Part shown: piece after piece, positions 1 through 6,875 of the stretch
Numbering within the stretch: position 1 is the first letter of the stretch
Layout: each line of letters begins with the position of its first letter
From: Bacteroidota bacterium
GTDB taxonomy: Bacteria; Bacteroidota; Bacteroidia; Cytophagales; Cyclobacteriaceae
Assembly: GCA_024643595.1 (NCBI GenBank)
Contig: JAHEMS010000072.1
Span: 1 to 11,184 of the forward strand
Reading direction: 5' to 3'
Length of the DNA stretch: 11,184 bases
The notes under the pieces: generated by a model
What the model was told of the DNA's origin: nothing
Seen by the model: only the letters and a program-made list of their open reading frames with translations
Databases searched by the model: none
Program-made: the position numbers and the translations under genes

Positions 1-1
1 T

Positions 2-1033
2 GCAAAGCTTTCAGTGATTACCGGCGGCCGATATGACCACAATTCTATTTATGGAAGTCAATTCAGTCCAAAACTTTCTTCAAGATACGAACTCACCAAG
101 AAAATTACATTTAAACTGAGTGGAGGCGTTGGCTTTAAAGCCCCCGATTTTCGCCAGCTCTATTTCAATTTCAACAATTCGGCAGCAGGAGGTTATAGTG
201 TCTTGGGCACCGAAGTGGCCATTGATCGTCTTGTAGAACTGGATGCAGCCGGACAGATTCAAACCTATTTATTCGATCCATCCAAATTGGGTGGCCTGCA
301 AGCCGAACGCTCTATTTCAGTAAATGTGGGGGCTCATGTTGAACTTCTTCCTACGCTGAAAATGGATTTGAATGTATTTCAGAATAGCATCAACAACTTG
401 ATTGAAACGCAGGTGGTGGCGATTACGACTACCGGTCAGAGTATTTATAGTTATAGAAATATTTTAAGAGCCTACACACAAGGTATAGAATCCAATTTTT
501 CCTATCCATTGGGTAAGTACCTCAATTTCTCTTTGGGATATCAACTGTTATTTGCCAAAGACAAAGATGTGGCCGATGCAGTGAAGGCCGGTGATGTGTA
601 TTGGCGCAATCCGAACACCTACGTAACAAAGCGATTGAAACCAGGTGAATATTTTGGTTTATATAATCGATCCAGGCACATGGGCAATTTCAAAATTTTC
701 TATAGCCATAAGCCAAGTGGATGGGAGGGTAGTCTACGTATTATTTATAGAGGGAAATATGGCATTGGCGATATACGGGGCAATATTCAAGGAGAGGTCA
801 TTCCCCCTTCTGATATTAATAGTAATTCTATTCTCGATAAGTACGATCAGTTTGTTGCCGGGTATGCCTTAGTCAATATTTCGGTGGCGAGGTCAATAGC
901 TGGCACCGGATTAAGGTTTCAACTTGGTGTTGATAATATATTCAATCATACAGAACCCATTTTTATCCCAAACCTTCCGGGCAGACTTTTTTATACCAGT
1001 ATTAATTATTCAATCTCGAAAAATAAAAACTAA
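2..1033 (+). CDS. TonB-dependent outer-membrane receptor, C-terminal part (5' truncated by window edge)
   Basis: The reading frame is open from the first bases of the window, so this is the 3' part of a longer gene. 343 residues are visible; the plug domain and signal peptide lie outside. The visible part is an alternating, aromatic-rich beta-barrel pattern. Near residues 45-53 is FKAPDFRQLY, which resembles the FRAP/YRAP box of TonB-dependent haem and siderophore receptors, and an 'L-x-A/P-E-x-S' strand follows at about residues 99-104. The last strand, LFYTSINYSI, closes the barrel just before a short charged tail. The stop lies 18 bp before the HmuY-family lipoprotein gene, so the two are probably co-transcribed. 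In Porphyromonas the equivalent partners are HmuR and HmuY, although there hmuY comes first. The receptor family is secure; haem as substrate is inferred from the neighbour and the FKAP box. Confidence 0.88.
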   Translation, partial: AKLSVITGGRYDHNSIYGSQFSPKLSSRYELTKKITFKLSGGVGFKAPDFRQLYFNFNNSAAGGYSVLGTEVAIDRLVELDAAGQIQTYLFDPSKLGGLQAERSISVNVGAHVELLPTLKMDLNVFQNSINNLIETQVVAITTTGQSIYSYRNILRAYTQGIESNFSYPLGKYLNFSLGYQLLFAKDKDVADAVKAGDVYWRNPNTYVTKRLKPGEYFGLYNRSRHMGNFKIFYSHKPSGWEGSLRIIYRGKYGIGDIRGNIQGEVIPPSDINSNSILDKYDQFVAGYALVNISVARSIAGTGLRFQLGVDNIFNHTEPIFIPNLPGRLFYTSINYSISKNKN

Positions 1034-1051
1034 TCTATAATTACTCTTATT

Positions 1052-1708
1052 ATGAACATGGTCAAAAATTTAATGTCGGCTTTGATGGTAGTAGTGATGG
1101 GCTCGGTGGTTTCTTCCTGTGATAAGACCAATGATCCGGTTCCGGTTATTTCAAACACCTTTTCTAACCTGGACGCAGATGCTGGTACTTCCAGAGGTGC
1201 CCAGGGACAGGCCTTGGGAACAACAGGACACTTTACTTTTTTCAGTTTTAAAACGGGTGATGTAGTCAGTCTTGCAGATAGCAGTTCAACTAATTGGGAT
1301 CTTGGTTTCAGAGGGACAACGATCATTTTGAATAGCGCAACTAGCGGACCCGGCACAGCCAAAGTTCAAATGGTATCAGGAATTTTCGATGAACTCGCTG
1401 AAGCGCCAATGGATGGCTACCTGTCTGACAATGATCCGTCTCCGATTGATCCATCTCCAAATACTTTACTTGCCATTCCAACAGGCTCAGGAAAAGGCTG
1501 GTATACATATGATGCTGCTAATTTTGTGATCAAGCCAACGGCAGGTAAAATATTGATCATCAAAACCAGTGAAGGCCGGTATGTAAAAATGGAAATATTG
1601 AGTTATTATAAAAATGCTCCAGCTACCCCCAACTTCATGACTGATATTGATCGGTACTATACGTTTCGTTATGTCTATCAGCCAAACGATACAAGGTCAT
1701 TTAACTGA
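1052..1708 (+). CDS. hmuY: HmuY-family lipoprotein (haem-binding-type)
   Basis: 218 aa. The N-terminus is a lipoprotein signal peptide: a short basic start, a hydrophobic stretch at residues 7-20 and a lipobox V20-S-S-C23, so the mature protein should be anchored by Cys23 and act at the outer membrane or cell surface. The body matches the HmuY pattern as I recall it: a WDLGFRGTTI strand (residues 82-91), a G-K-G-W-Y-T-Y-D segment (147-154), an I-I-K-T-S-E-G-R-Y-V-K-M strand (169-180) and a terminal Y-Y-T-F-R-Y-V-Y-Q strand (202-210). In Porphyromonas gingivalis HmuY takes haem from host proteins and passes it to the TonB receptor HmuR. The gene follows a TonB-dependent receptor by 18 bp, which supports the same partnership. 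The only histidine is H60, so the His-His haem ligation of P. gingivalis HmuY is not possible here. Methionines M107, M120, M180 and M196 are the other candidate ligands. Confidence 0.78.
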   Translation: MNMVKNLMSALMVVVMGSVVSSCDKTNDPVPVISNTFSNLDADAGTSRGAQGQALGTTGHFTFFSFKTGDVVSLADSSSTNWDLGFRGTTIILNSATSGPGTAKVQMVSGIFDELAEAPMDGYLSDNDPSPIDPSPNTLLAIPTGSGKGWYTYDAANFVIKPTAGKILIIKTSEGRYVKMEILSYYKNAPATPNFMTDIDRYYTFRYVYQPNDTRSFN

Positions 1709-1730
1709 TCTTTATAGTTAACAATGATAA

Positions 1731-1752
1731 GAAGAGGGAAAAAACCTTCTTC
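1731..1752 (+). other. Imperfect hairpin between hmuY-like gene and 7-TM gene
   Basis: GAAGAGG at 1731-1737 can pair with CCTTCTTC at 1745-1752, with one bulged base and an A-rich loop. It is followed by CATTT rather than a U-tract, so it is a poor intrinsic terminator. It could attenuate transcription or protect mRNA between hmuY and the downstream membrane-protein genes, or mean nothing. Confidence 0.25.
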
Positions 1753-1770
1753 TCATTTAATCCTTCCATC

Positions 1771-2478
1771 ATGATTGAATTCATTCATAAAATTCCTATA
1801 GTTACTACGATTCTGTCCGCAGTATTCTTCGTGATCCTGTATAATCACTGGAAATATAAAAATAAACCATCCTACCTTTTTTGGTGGATGATGGGTGTGC
1901 TATGCTATGGGTTGGGAACCTTGACCGAAAGCATCGTGGGTATTTTTCAATGGAGCGAACCTGTATTTAAATCGTGGTATATCCTGGGTGCGTTATTGGG
2001 CGGCTTTCCATTAGCGCAGGGTTCCGTATACCTTATTTTTGAAAAACGGACTGCCAATAGGATGATGTATGTGGTGGTTACTATAATTATTATAGCCTCA
2101 GTGCTTGTCCTTCTTTCACCAATTGATTACTCATTGGTTGAACCCACGCGACTTACCGGCAAAGTATTAATCTGGAAGAACGTAAGGTTGATTACACCTT
2201 TTGTAAATATTTACGCATTTATATTTCTTGTTGGAGGCGCTATTTATTCTTCCTATAGATATAGCAAGGATGCCCAATACAAAAATCGGTTTATAGGAAA
2301 TATCTTTATTGCTGTAGGTGGTTTGTTGCCAGGTATTGGCGGCTCCTTCACTAAGTTTGGTTACACGGAGGTATTATATGTAACTGAGCTGCTTGGGATA
2401 ATCCTCATTTATATGGGCTATCAATCCATGAAAAGTGACCGTACCATTTCTATCTATGAAGCACAGCTAGCGAAATAA
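1771..2478 (+). CDS. Seven-transmembrane protein of unknown function in the receptor/HmuY operon
   Basis: 235 aa, starting at ATG 62 bp after the hmuY-like stop. Hydrophobicity gives seven membrane helices, at about residues 9-26, 35-58, 69-90, 98-117, 141-161, 174-193 and 199-218. Short charged linkers (for example H26-W-K-Y-K-N-K, E91-K-R) separate them, and the soluble C-terminal tail is only about 16 residues. There is no kinase, cyclase or transporter signature, and no histidine or cysteine cluster that would suggest metal or haem binding. Helix 6 is glycine-rich (residues 183-191, GGLLPGIGG). The layout resembles 7-TM sensory input modules, but no output domain is attached. It is followed after 1 nt by the DUF3817 gene, so the two are almost certainly translated from one message. 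A role in handling the ligand of the upstream receptor is a guess from context only. Confidence 0.72.
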   Translation: MIEFIHKIPIVTTILSAVFFVILYNHWKYKNKPSYLFWWMMGVLCYGLGTLTESIVGIFQWSEPVFKSWYILGALLGGFPLAQGSVYLIFEKRTANRMMYVVVTIIIIASVLVLLSPIDYSLVEPTRLTGKVLIWKNVRLITPFVNIYAFIFLVGGAIYSSYRYSKDAQYKNRFIGNIFIAVGGLLPGIGGSFTKFGYTEVLYVTELLGIILIYMGYQSMKSDRTISIYEAQLAK

Positions 2479-2479
2479 A

Positions 2480-2788
2480 ATGAAAACAAGAATAACGAAC
2501 TTAAGACTAATAGGGTTTATTGAAGGAGTATCATTCTTGGTATTGCTGCTTATCGCCATGCCATTGAAATATTATCTGAATTTTCCAATGGCTGTTAAAA
2601 TCACCGGATGGATACACGGCTTATTATTTATCCTTTATGTGATTGCTGTGATGATGGCCATCAAGTCTATGAAGTGGAATTGGTTTTCAGTCATGGTGGC
2701 CCTTGCCGCATCACTTATTCCGGTTGGCACATTTGTATTGGATAAATCACTGCGAAAGCGCGAGAGAGAATTTGAAGAGCCTTTCTAA
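2480..2788 (+). CDS. DUF3817 family small integral membrane protein
   Basis: 102 aa with three predicted membrane helices at about residues 12-28, 44-62 and 67-88, and a highly charged C-terminal tail (RKREREFEE). It matches the DUF3817 pattern as I know it: R9-x-I-G-x-x-E-G-x-S near the start, then I-A-M-P-L-K-Y (25-31), G-W-I-H-G (43-47), and A-S-L-I-P-V-G-T-F (77-85) with a following D-K. The function of the family is not established. The ATG lies 1 nt after the stop of the 7-TM gene, which points to translational coupling. Full family length, no sign of damage. The gene ends 25 bp before the convergent small membrane-protein gene, and no clear terminator is visible between them. Confidence 0.82.
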   Translation: MKTRITNLRLIGFIEGVSFLVLLLIAMPLKYYLNFPMAVKITGWIHGLLFILYVIAVMMAIKSMKWNWFSVMVALAASLIPVGTFVLDKSLRKREREFEEPF

Positions 2789-2813
2789 TTCAAACGATAT
2801 AGTTGTATTTTAT

Positions 2814-3068
2814 CTAAATCGCCTTAATCAGCCGGAAGGGGAATAGCAATATCCCTTTTATCAAACTGAAGACTACATCGAGTGTAAATCCGACAATCCG
2901 GAGAGGGAGTAACAATAACCACACGAGCGGGAAAAGAAATATCATGATCAGTGCCAAAGGCCAGCAGATGACTAGTAGCATAAACCAAAGCACCAATCCA
3001 ATAAAGGTTCTCATAGGATGAATTTTCTTTTCGTTGAGCAAACCGGAAGCCAAAGTGAAAATCATCAT
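2814..3068 (-). CDS. Small, very hydrophobic membrane protein of unknown function
   Basis: 84 aa from the ATG at 3068 (a second ATG follows at once at 3065). A TTG further upstream at 3095 would add nine residues, but the paired ATG after an A-rich stretch (CTAAAA) is more likely in this kind of genome. The first 18 residues are moderately polar and include KKIHPMR. The rest is almost continuously hydrophobic, rich in L, I, F and W, with probably two membrane helices at about residues 20-45 and 46-72, separated by prolines. I do not recognise a family. It is convergent with the DUF3817 gene and lies downstream of the VOC gene on the same strand, separated by a spacer that contains a perfect 8-bp inverted repeat. 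Confidence 0.6.
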   Translation of the reverse strand: MMIFTLASGLLNEKKIHPMRTFIGLVLWFMLLVICWPLALIMIFLFPLVWLLLLPLRIVGFTLDVVFSLIKGILLFPFRLIKAI

Positions 3069-3112
3069 TTTTAGTGGATATGGAAGGTTTGTCAAAATCT
3101 GATTATCCGAAT

Positions 3113-3142
3113 TTGTACAGTCAATTGCTCATTTCTGTACAA
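3113..3142. repeat. Perfect 8-bp inverted repeat (TTGTACAG / CTGTACAA)
   Basis: TTGTACAG at 3113-3120 and CTGTACAA at 3135-3142 are exact reverse complements separated by 14 bp. The element lies between the stop of the VOC gene and the start of the small membrane-protein gene, both on the minus strand. It could form a stem-loop in the transcript or serve as a two-half-site protein-binding operator. No T-tract follows, so a classical terminator is unlikely. Confidence 0.5.
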
Positions 3143-3146
3143 TGGC

Positions 3147-3542
3147 TTACTTCCGCACAGGCTCAATCAAATCCCAAAGATTTCCGTAGAGGTCGGCAAA
3201 TACGGCAACCGTACCATACTCTTCCACGGAAGGTTCTCGTACGATGGACACCCCGTTGGCTTTCAGGTTCTGAAAATCGCGTTGGAAGTCATCGGTATAA
3301 AGAAACAGAAACACTCGTCCACCGGTTTGATTTCCTATCCGGCTTTGCTGCTCATCATTGGTAGCTTTCGCAAGCAAGAGACAACATTCACCCGAACCGG
3401 ATGGAGAAATCAGAACCCAGCGCTTGGTTTCACTCAGTATGCTGTCTTCAATAAGTTTGAAGGTTAGTTTTTCAGTGTAAAACTGAATCGCCTTATCATA
3501 ATCATCTACCACCAGGGAGATGTGTGCTATACGTTGGTTCAT
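3147..3542 (-). CDS. VOC-superfamily protein (glyoxalase/bleomycin-resistance/dioxygenase fold)
   Basis: 131 aa, the normal length of a single-domain VOC protein with two beta-alpha-beta-beta-beta modules. Module 1 begins I-A-H7-I-S-L-V-V-D-D-Y-D-K-A-I-x-F-Y, the usual opening with the first metal-ligand histidine. Module 2 starts near residue 74 (GGRVFLFLYTDD) and ends with the hallmark A-D-L-Y-G-N-L-W-D-L-I-E (residues 116-127), where E127 occupies the usual last ligand position. The second-module first-strand ligand, normally His, Gln or Glu, appears to be replaced by a hydrophobic residue, so the metal site may be incomplete and glyoxalase I activity should not be assumed. ATG start, encoded just after chaN on the same strand (7 bp between chaN's stop and this start), so the two are probably one transcript. 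Substrate unknown. Confidence 0.85.
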   Translation of the reverse strand: MNQRIAHISLVVDDYDKAIQFYTEKLTFKLIEDSILSETKRWVLISPSGSGECCLLLAKATNDEQQSRIGNQTGGRVFLFLYTDDFQRDFQNLKANGVSIVREPSVEEYGTVAVFADLYGNLWDLIEPVRK

Positions 3543-3549
3543 TGGATGA

Positions 3550-4407
3550 TTAATATGTTTTAGTCATATCCTTTGGAACACAAATAATAAAGTCAGCTAC
3601 TTTTTTATTGATGTCATCAAGTTTTTCAATGTCAGCCTGTTCTGCAACATGAACAGTAGAAATCTTTATTTGTGGTTGAGATTTTTTGAGGTGCCAGATT
3701 ATTCCTTCACCATTTTGTGAATGATATGAACCATTGATATGGTACACCTGGCCGTCCTTATTTTTCAGAATGAAATAAGCCATGGTTGCATCTTTTGCCG
3801 CTTGTGATCTGGCCATATTTTCCGCAGTGCCAGCGTTGCCGTGAGATCCCATTTCTGTAATCATACTTTTATAGCCGGGTAGTTCGAGATCAATGTCAAT
3901 TGGGAGCGGAGAAATCAATTGTCTCGCTTCGGCTGGCAATGAGTCCAGCGCTTGAATTCCTTTTCGGTAGATCAGATTGGCGTAGCGTCTGGGTATATTG
4001 GTGGCGACTACAGGAAGTTTCATCTCCTTAGCGAATTCAACAAGTGGTCTATAATCAGTCTTATAATTGTTCCACACTTTGGCTTCGTTCAGTAAACTTT
4101 TTTCTTCAACCACATTTTTGAGATACTCGTTAAGCACCAGTTGGTTATCTGCCTCAAACATTTCCATGGCCAGTGTGAGATTTTTATTTTTTTCGTACAG
4201 ACTTTTCATGATCTGTAATTCCATCCAGTGTGAAATAGGATCGTTATGCTGTTCTCCAAAAAAAACAACGTCAGCTTTTTCGAGTTCCTTGATCATCTTC
4301 CCATAGCCTATCTCTTTACCGTCAGTATTGTACAGCATGTATGCCGGTTTTTCTTGGCCAAAACAAAGAAGGGATGTAAACAGAAAAGACACCCATATAT
4401 ATTTCAT
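3550..4407 (-). CDS. ChaN-family secreted haem-binding-type protein (TIKI/EreA/ChaN superfamily)
   Basis: 285 aa from the ATG at 4407; a TTG three codons upstream (4416) is possible but less likely. A signal peptide spans about residues 1-17 (MKYIWVSFLFTSLLCFG) with likely cleavage before Q18. The cysteine at 15 is preceded by leucine, so it is a poor lipobox, although ChaN relatives are often lipoproteins. Superfamily motifs are visible: G51-E-Q-H54 inside VVFFGEQHNDPISHW, an A-M-E-M-F-E-A-D segment at 80-87, and N-G-S-Y-H229 with a following G-E-G. In Campylobacter jejuni, ChaN is an iron-regulated protein that binds haem as a cofacial pair. The gene lies close to a TonB receptor and a HmuY-like gene, on the opposite strand, which fits a haem or iron role. 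It is the first gene of a minus-strand group with the VOC protein and diverges from the DUF5916 gene. Confidence 0.83.
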   Translation of the reverse strand: MKYIWVSFLFTSLLCFGQEKPAYMLYNTDGKEIGYGKMIKELEKADVVFFGEQHNDPISHWMELQIMKSLYEKNKNLTLAMEMFEADNQLVLNEYLKNVVEEKSLLNEAKVWNNYKTDYRPLVEFAKEMKLPVVATNIPRRYANLIYRKGIQALDSLPAEARQLISPLPIDIDLELPGYKSMITEMGSHGNAGTAENMARSQAAKDATMAYFILKNKDGQVYHINGSYHSQNGEGIIWHLKKSQPQIKISTVHVAEQADIEKLDDINKKVADFIICVPKDMTKTY

Positions 4408-4610
4408 AATAGACAATAGTTAAATGGTGTGAAAGTCGATTTATGATCAGGTAAATCAAAGATAAGGTATATAGTTCCAACTAGGAATTCGGTATAAAAT
4501 AGGATGGAGGGACATTTACCATTTGAAGGCGCCAATTGCCTTTAACATAATGACGCCCTTTTCTTAAAATTCTTAATTTTAAAATAGTTGAAATTAATAA
4601 ATGATTTAGT
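4408..4610. other. Divergent intergenic region between chaN-like gene and DUF5916 gene
   Basis: 203 bp that must hold promoters in both directions. It contains no plausible gene. Visible structure: a short inverted repeat AAGGC...GCCTT around 4526-4542, and a perfect 8-bp inverted repeat TTAAAATT-CTT-AATTTTAA at 4564-4582. The AT-rich stretch at 4560-4600 before the GTG start is where I would expect the rightward promoter, but I cannot pick out a convincing TTTG / TAnnTTTG pair. Confidence 0.5.
4564..4582. promoter_or_regulatory. Perfect 8-bp AT-only palindrome upstream of DUF5916 gene (possible operator)
   Basis: TTAAAATT, a 3-bp spacer CTT, then AATTTTAA: an exact dyad ending 28 bp before the GTG start. 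The position would overlap a promoter or 5' leader, as expected for a repressor-binding site. Being made only of A and T, it could also be a chance palindrome in AT-rich intergenic DNA. Confidence 0.3.
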
Positions 4611-6839
4611 GTGAAAACTGTCGTTTCGTTTTTCTTCTTGTCCATCCTCCTTTATGGGAATGACGGTTATTCGCAAACCGTGACGAACATGCCTGACGTG
4701 AAGAATAGGCCTACCGCAAAAGCGACAACACTGGCTGCTGAAATGAAGATTGATGGAGAGGTGTTGAACGATGAAGTATGGCAGGAAATTACTCCCATTG
4801 AAGAAATGTGGCAAACCAAGCCTAACTCTGGGTTCCCGGCATCAGAAAAAACTGAAATACGCATCGCACTTACCGCTGCCACTTTTTACTTGTCCGTAGT
4901 CTGTTATGATAAGGAGCCTGAAAGACTGGTGGTTTCGGATGCCCGCAGAGACGCCACGCTCGATAACACCGATAGTTTTATATTTATTTTGGACACCTAT
5001 CATGATAGCCAAAATGGATTTATGTTCGGAACGAATTCCCTCGGTATTGAATATGATGCACAAGTGGATAATGAAGGACAAGGCAATTTTACGGGTAATC
5101 GTATGCAAAGTGGAACAGTAGGTGGTTTCAATCTTAACTGGGATGCATCCTGGGAGGTAAGAAGTAAAGTTGGCGAATTTGGCTGGAGTGCAGAATTTGC
5201 TATTCCACTGCGCACACTGCGTTTTGCGTCAGGAAAAGATCAAGTATGGGGCATTAACTTTCAGCGTATCATACGAAAAACGAATGAGATTGATTACTGG
5301 GCTGCGCTTCCAATTCAATTTGATATCAAAAGACTTTCTCTTGCCGGAACACTGACCGGTTTGAATTTACAAAGCCCGGGTAATCTTAAGTTAATACCAT
5401 ATATATTGGGGCAGGCTTCACATGATTATACTCAGCCTGATGATAAAACTGAGTATCGCCCTGCCGTGGGGATGGATGTTAAGTATAGTATTACGCCAGC
5501 CGTTACATTGGATTTAACATACAATACAGACTTTGCTCAGGTGGAGGTTGATCAGCAGCAAATAAACCTAGACCGGTTTAATTTATTTTTTCCTGAGAAG
5601 AGACCTTTCTTTCTGGAGAATGCAGGTTTCTTCGCTGTCGGAAGCCCTGGTGAAGTTGATTTGTTTTTCAGTCGAAAAATAGGATTGGATGAATCAGGCA
5701 AACGCGTACCTATTATTGGCGGAGGCAGACTTTCGGGAAAATTGAATAATACCAGCTTTGGGTTGTTAAATATGTTCACGGATCAAGTAAACGAGGGAGA
5801 TGTTACTACCATACAGCGAAATAACTTTACAGTAGCTCGGGTTAGCCATCAGTTTGCCCAGCGCTCTTACTTTGGCGGTATGTTCGTGAACCGGGAAGGA
5901 ATGGGTAATCTGGAAAATGATTATAATCGAACACTGGCCGTGGATGGTAGATGGGGATTTGGAAAAAAAGCTCAGTTATTTGGTTTTTATGCGAAGACCA
6001 TTACTCCAGGTGATTCTATCAATACGGATGCATTTCGCTTGCAGGGAAATTATGAATGGAATGGATTGCGTCTGAATCTATCATATCAACAGGTAAGTGA
6101 AGGGTTTAATCCTGAGGTTGGATTTCTACTGCGATCGGCATACCGCAAGCCTGAAGTGATGGTATATAAACAAGTACGGATGAACGGGCGATATGGATTG
6201 CTGGAACTAAGACCGCACGTAACGTATCGCAGCTATTGGAATTTCAATGACTTTCAGGAAACCAGTTATTTGCATGTTGATAATCATTGGGTATGGGTCA
6301 GTGGACTTGAAATACACACTGGAATAAATTTTACCACCGAGGGTGTAGTCACTCCTTTTGAGATATCGAAAGATGTTTGGGTGCCGGCCGCTACATATAA
6401 TCATCAGGAAGCGCAAATCGTTTTCATGACTAATCAGAGCAAGCCAATCTATTTGAATACGCGCTCAATAATAGGGGGCTCATTTGGAGGAACTCGCTAT
6501 ATAAACAGCGTAACGGTAGGCTTGCGTTCAGGCGACAAATTAACCTCGGAATTAAGCCTCGCTGTGAATGATGTAAAATTGGAGGCAGGTGATTTTGTCG
6601 CCAGTATTTTGGGAGCACGGATTTCATATTCCTTTCGACCACGTATTAACCTCCAAAGTTTTATTCAATACAATAGTGCTGCTGATTTATGGTCAGCTAA
6701 TATTCGTTTCAGTTTGCTTGAACAAGCCAACACAGGGTTGTTTGTTGTATATAATGAAGTCTATCAGTACGGAGAAATTAGTAATAGAAGTTTAACCATT
6801 AAATACACAAGGATGTTTGATGTATTGGGTAAAAAATAA
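4611..6839 (+). CDS. CBM9-like / DUF5916 outer-membrane beta-barrel protein
   Basis: 742 aa, starting at GTG. An in-frame TGA at 4602-4604 leaves GTG as the only usable start that keeps the signal peptide; the next ATG, at residue 27, would remove it. Signal peptide residues 1-21 (hydrophobic FFFLSILLYG, likely cut S21/Q22). A CBM9/DOMON-like beta-sandwich domain covers about residues 43-235: I47-D-G-x-x-x-D-E-V-W, then D-N-T-D-S-F-I-F-I-L-D (118-128), and W-S-A-E-F-A-I-P-L-x-x-L-R-F (192-205). The rest is the DUF5916 region, marked by T-D-F-A-Q-V-E-V-D (306-314) and F-F-P-E-K-R-P-F-F-L-E (326-336), followed by an aromatic-rich beta-barrel with the usual short C-terminal strand. These proteins are common in Bacteroidota and probably sit in the outer membrane; their substrate is unknown, and sugar binding by the CBM9-like domain is only family inference. 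The downstream acetyltransferase gene follows after 36 bp. Confidence 0.9.
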   Translation: MKTVVSFFFLSILLYGNDGYSQTVTNMPDVKNRPTAKATTLAAEMKIDGEVLNDEVWQEITPIEEMWQTKPNSGFPASEKTEIRIALTAATFYLSVVCYDKEPERLVVSDARRDATLDNTDSFIFILDTYHDSQNGFMFGTNSLGIEYDAQVDNEGQGNFTGNRMQSGTVGGFNLNWDASWEVRSKVGEFGWSAEFAIPLRTLRFASGKDQVWGINFQRIIRKTNEIDYWAALPIQFDIKRLSLAGTLTGLNLQSPGNLKLIPYILGQASHDYTQPDDKTEYRPAVGMDVKYSITPAVTLDLTYNTDFAQVEVDQQQINLDRFNLFFPEKRPFFLENAGFFAVGSPGEVDLFFSRKIGLDESGKRVPIIGGGRLSGKLNNTSFGLLNMFTDQVNEGDVTTIQRNNFTVARVSHQFAQRSYFGGMFVNREGMGNLENDYNRTLAVDGRWGFGKKAQLFGFYAKTITPGDSINTDAFRLQGNYEWNGLRLNLSYQQVSEGFNPEVGFLLRSAYRKPEVMVYKQVRMNGRYGLLELRPHVTYRSYWNFNDFQETSYLHVDNHWVWVSGLEIHTGINFTTEGVVTPFEISKDVWVPAATYNHQEAQIVFMTNQSKPIYLNTRSIIGGSFGGTRYINSVTVGLRSGDKLTSELSLAVNDVKLEAGDFVASILGARISYSFRPRINLQSFIQYNSAADLWSANIRFSLLEQANTGLFVVYNEVYQYGEISNRSLTIKYTRMFDVLGKK

Positions 6840-6875
6840 ATATTCCAGTACATTTAAATAGCTAATCGTTGAGGT

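Noticed and set aside
1030..1362. 110-aa minus-strand frame opposite the start of the hmuY-like gene
   Set aside because: It is antisense to a gene with a clear lipoprotein signal and family motifs, has a valine/leucine-rich composition typical of a shadow frame, and shows no recognisable domain.
1709..1770. Intrinsic terminator after the hmuY-like gene
   Set aside because: The hairpin at 1731-1752 has a bulge and no U-tract, so I list it only as a weak hairpin and do not break the operon there.
4542..5215. Several short frames on the minus strand, and one at 4906-5121 on the plus strand, overlapping the 5' part of the DUF5916 gene
   Set aside because: All lie inside a long well-supported coding region, and none has a recognisable domain.
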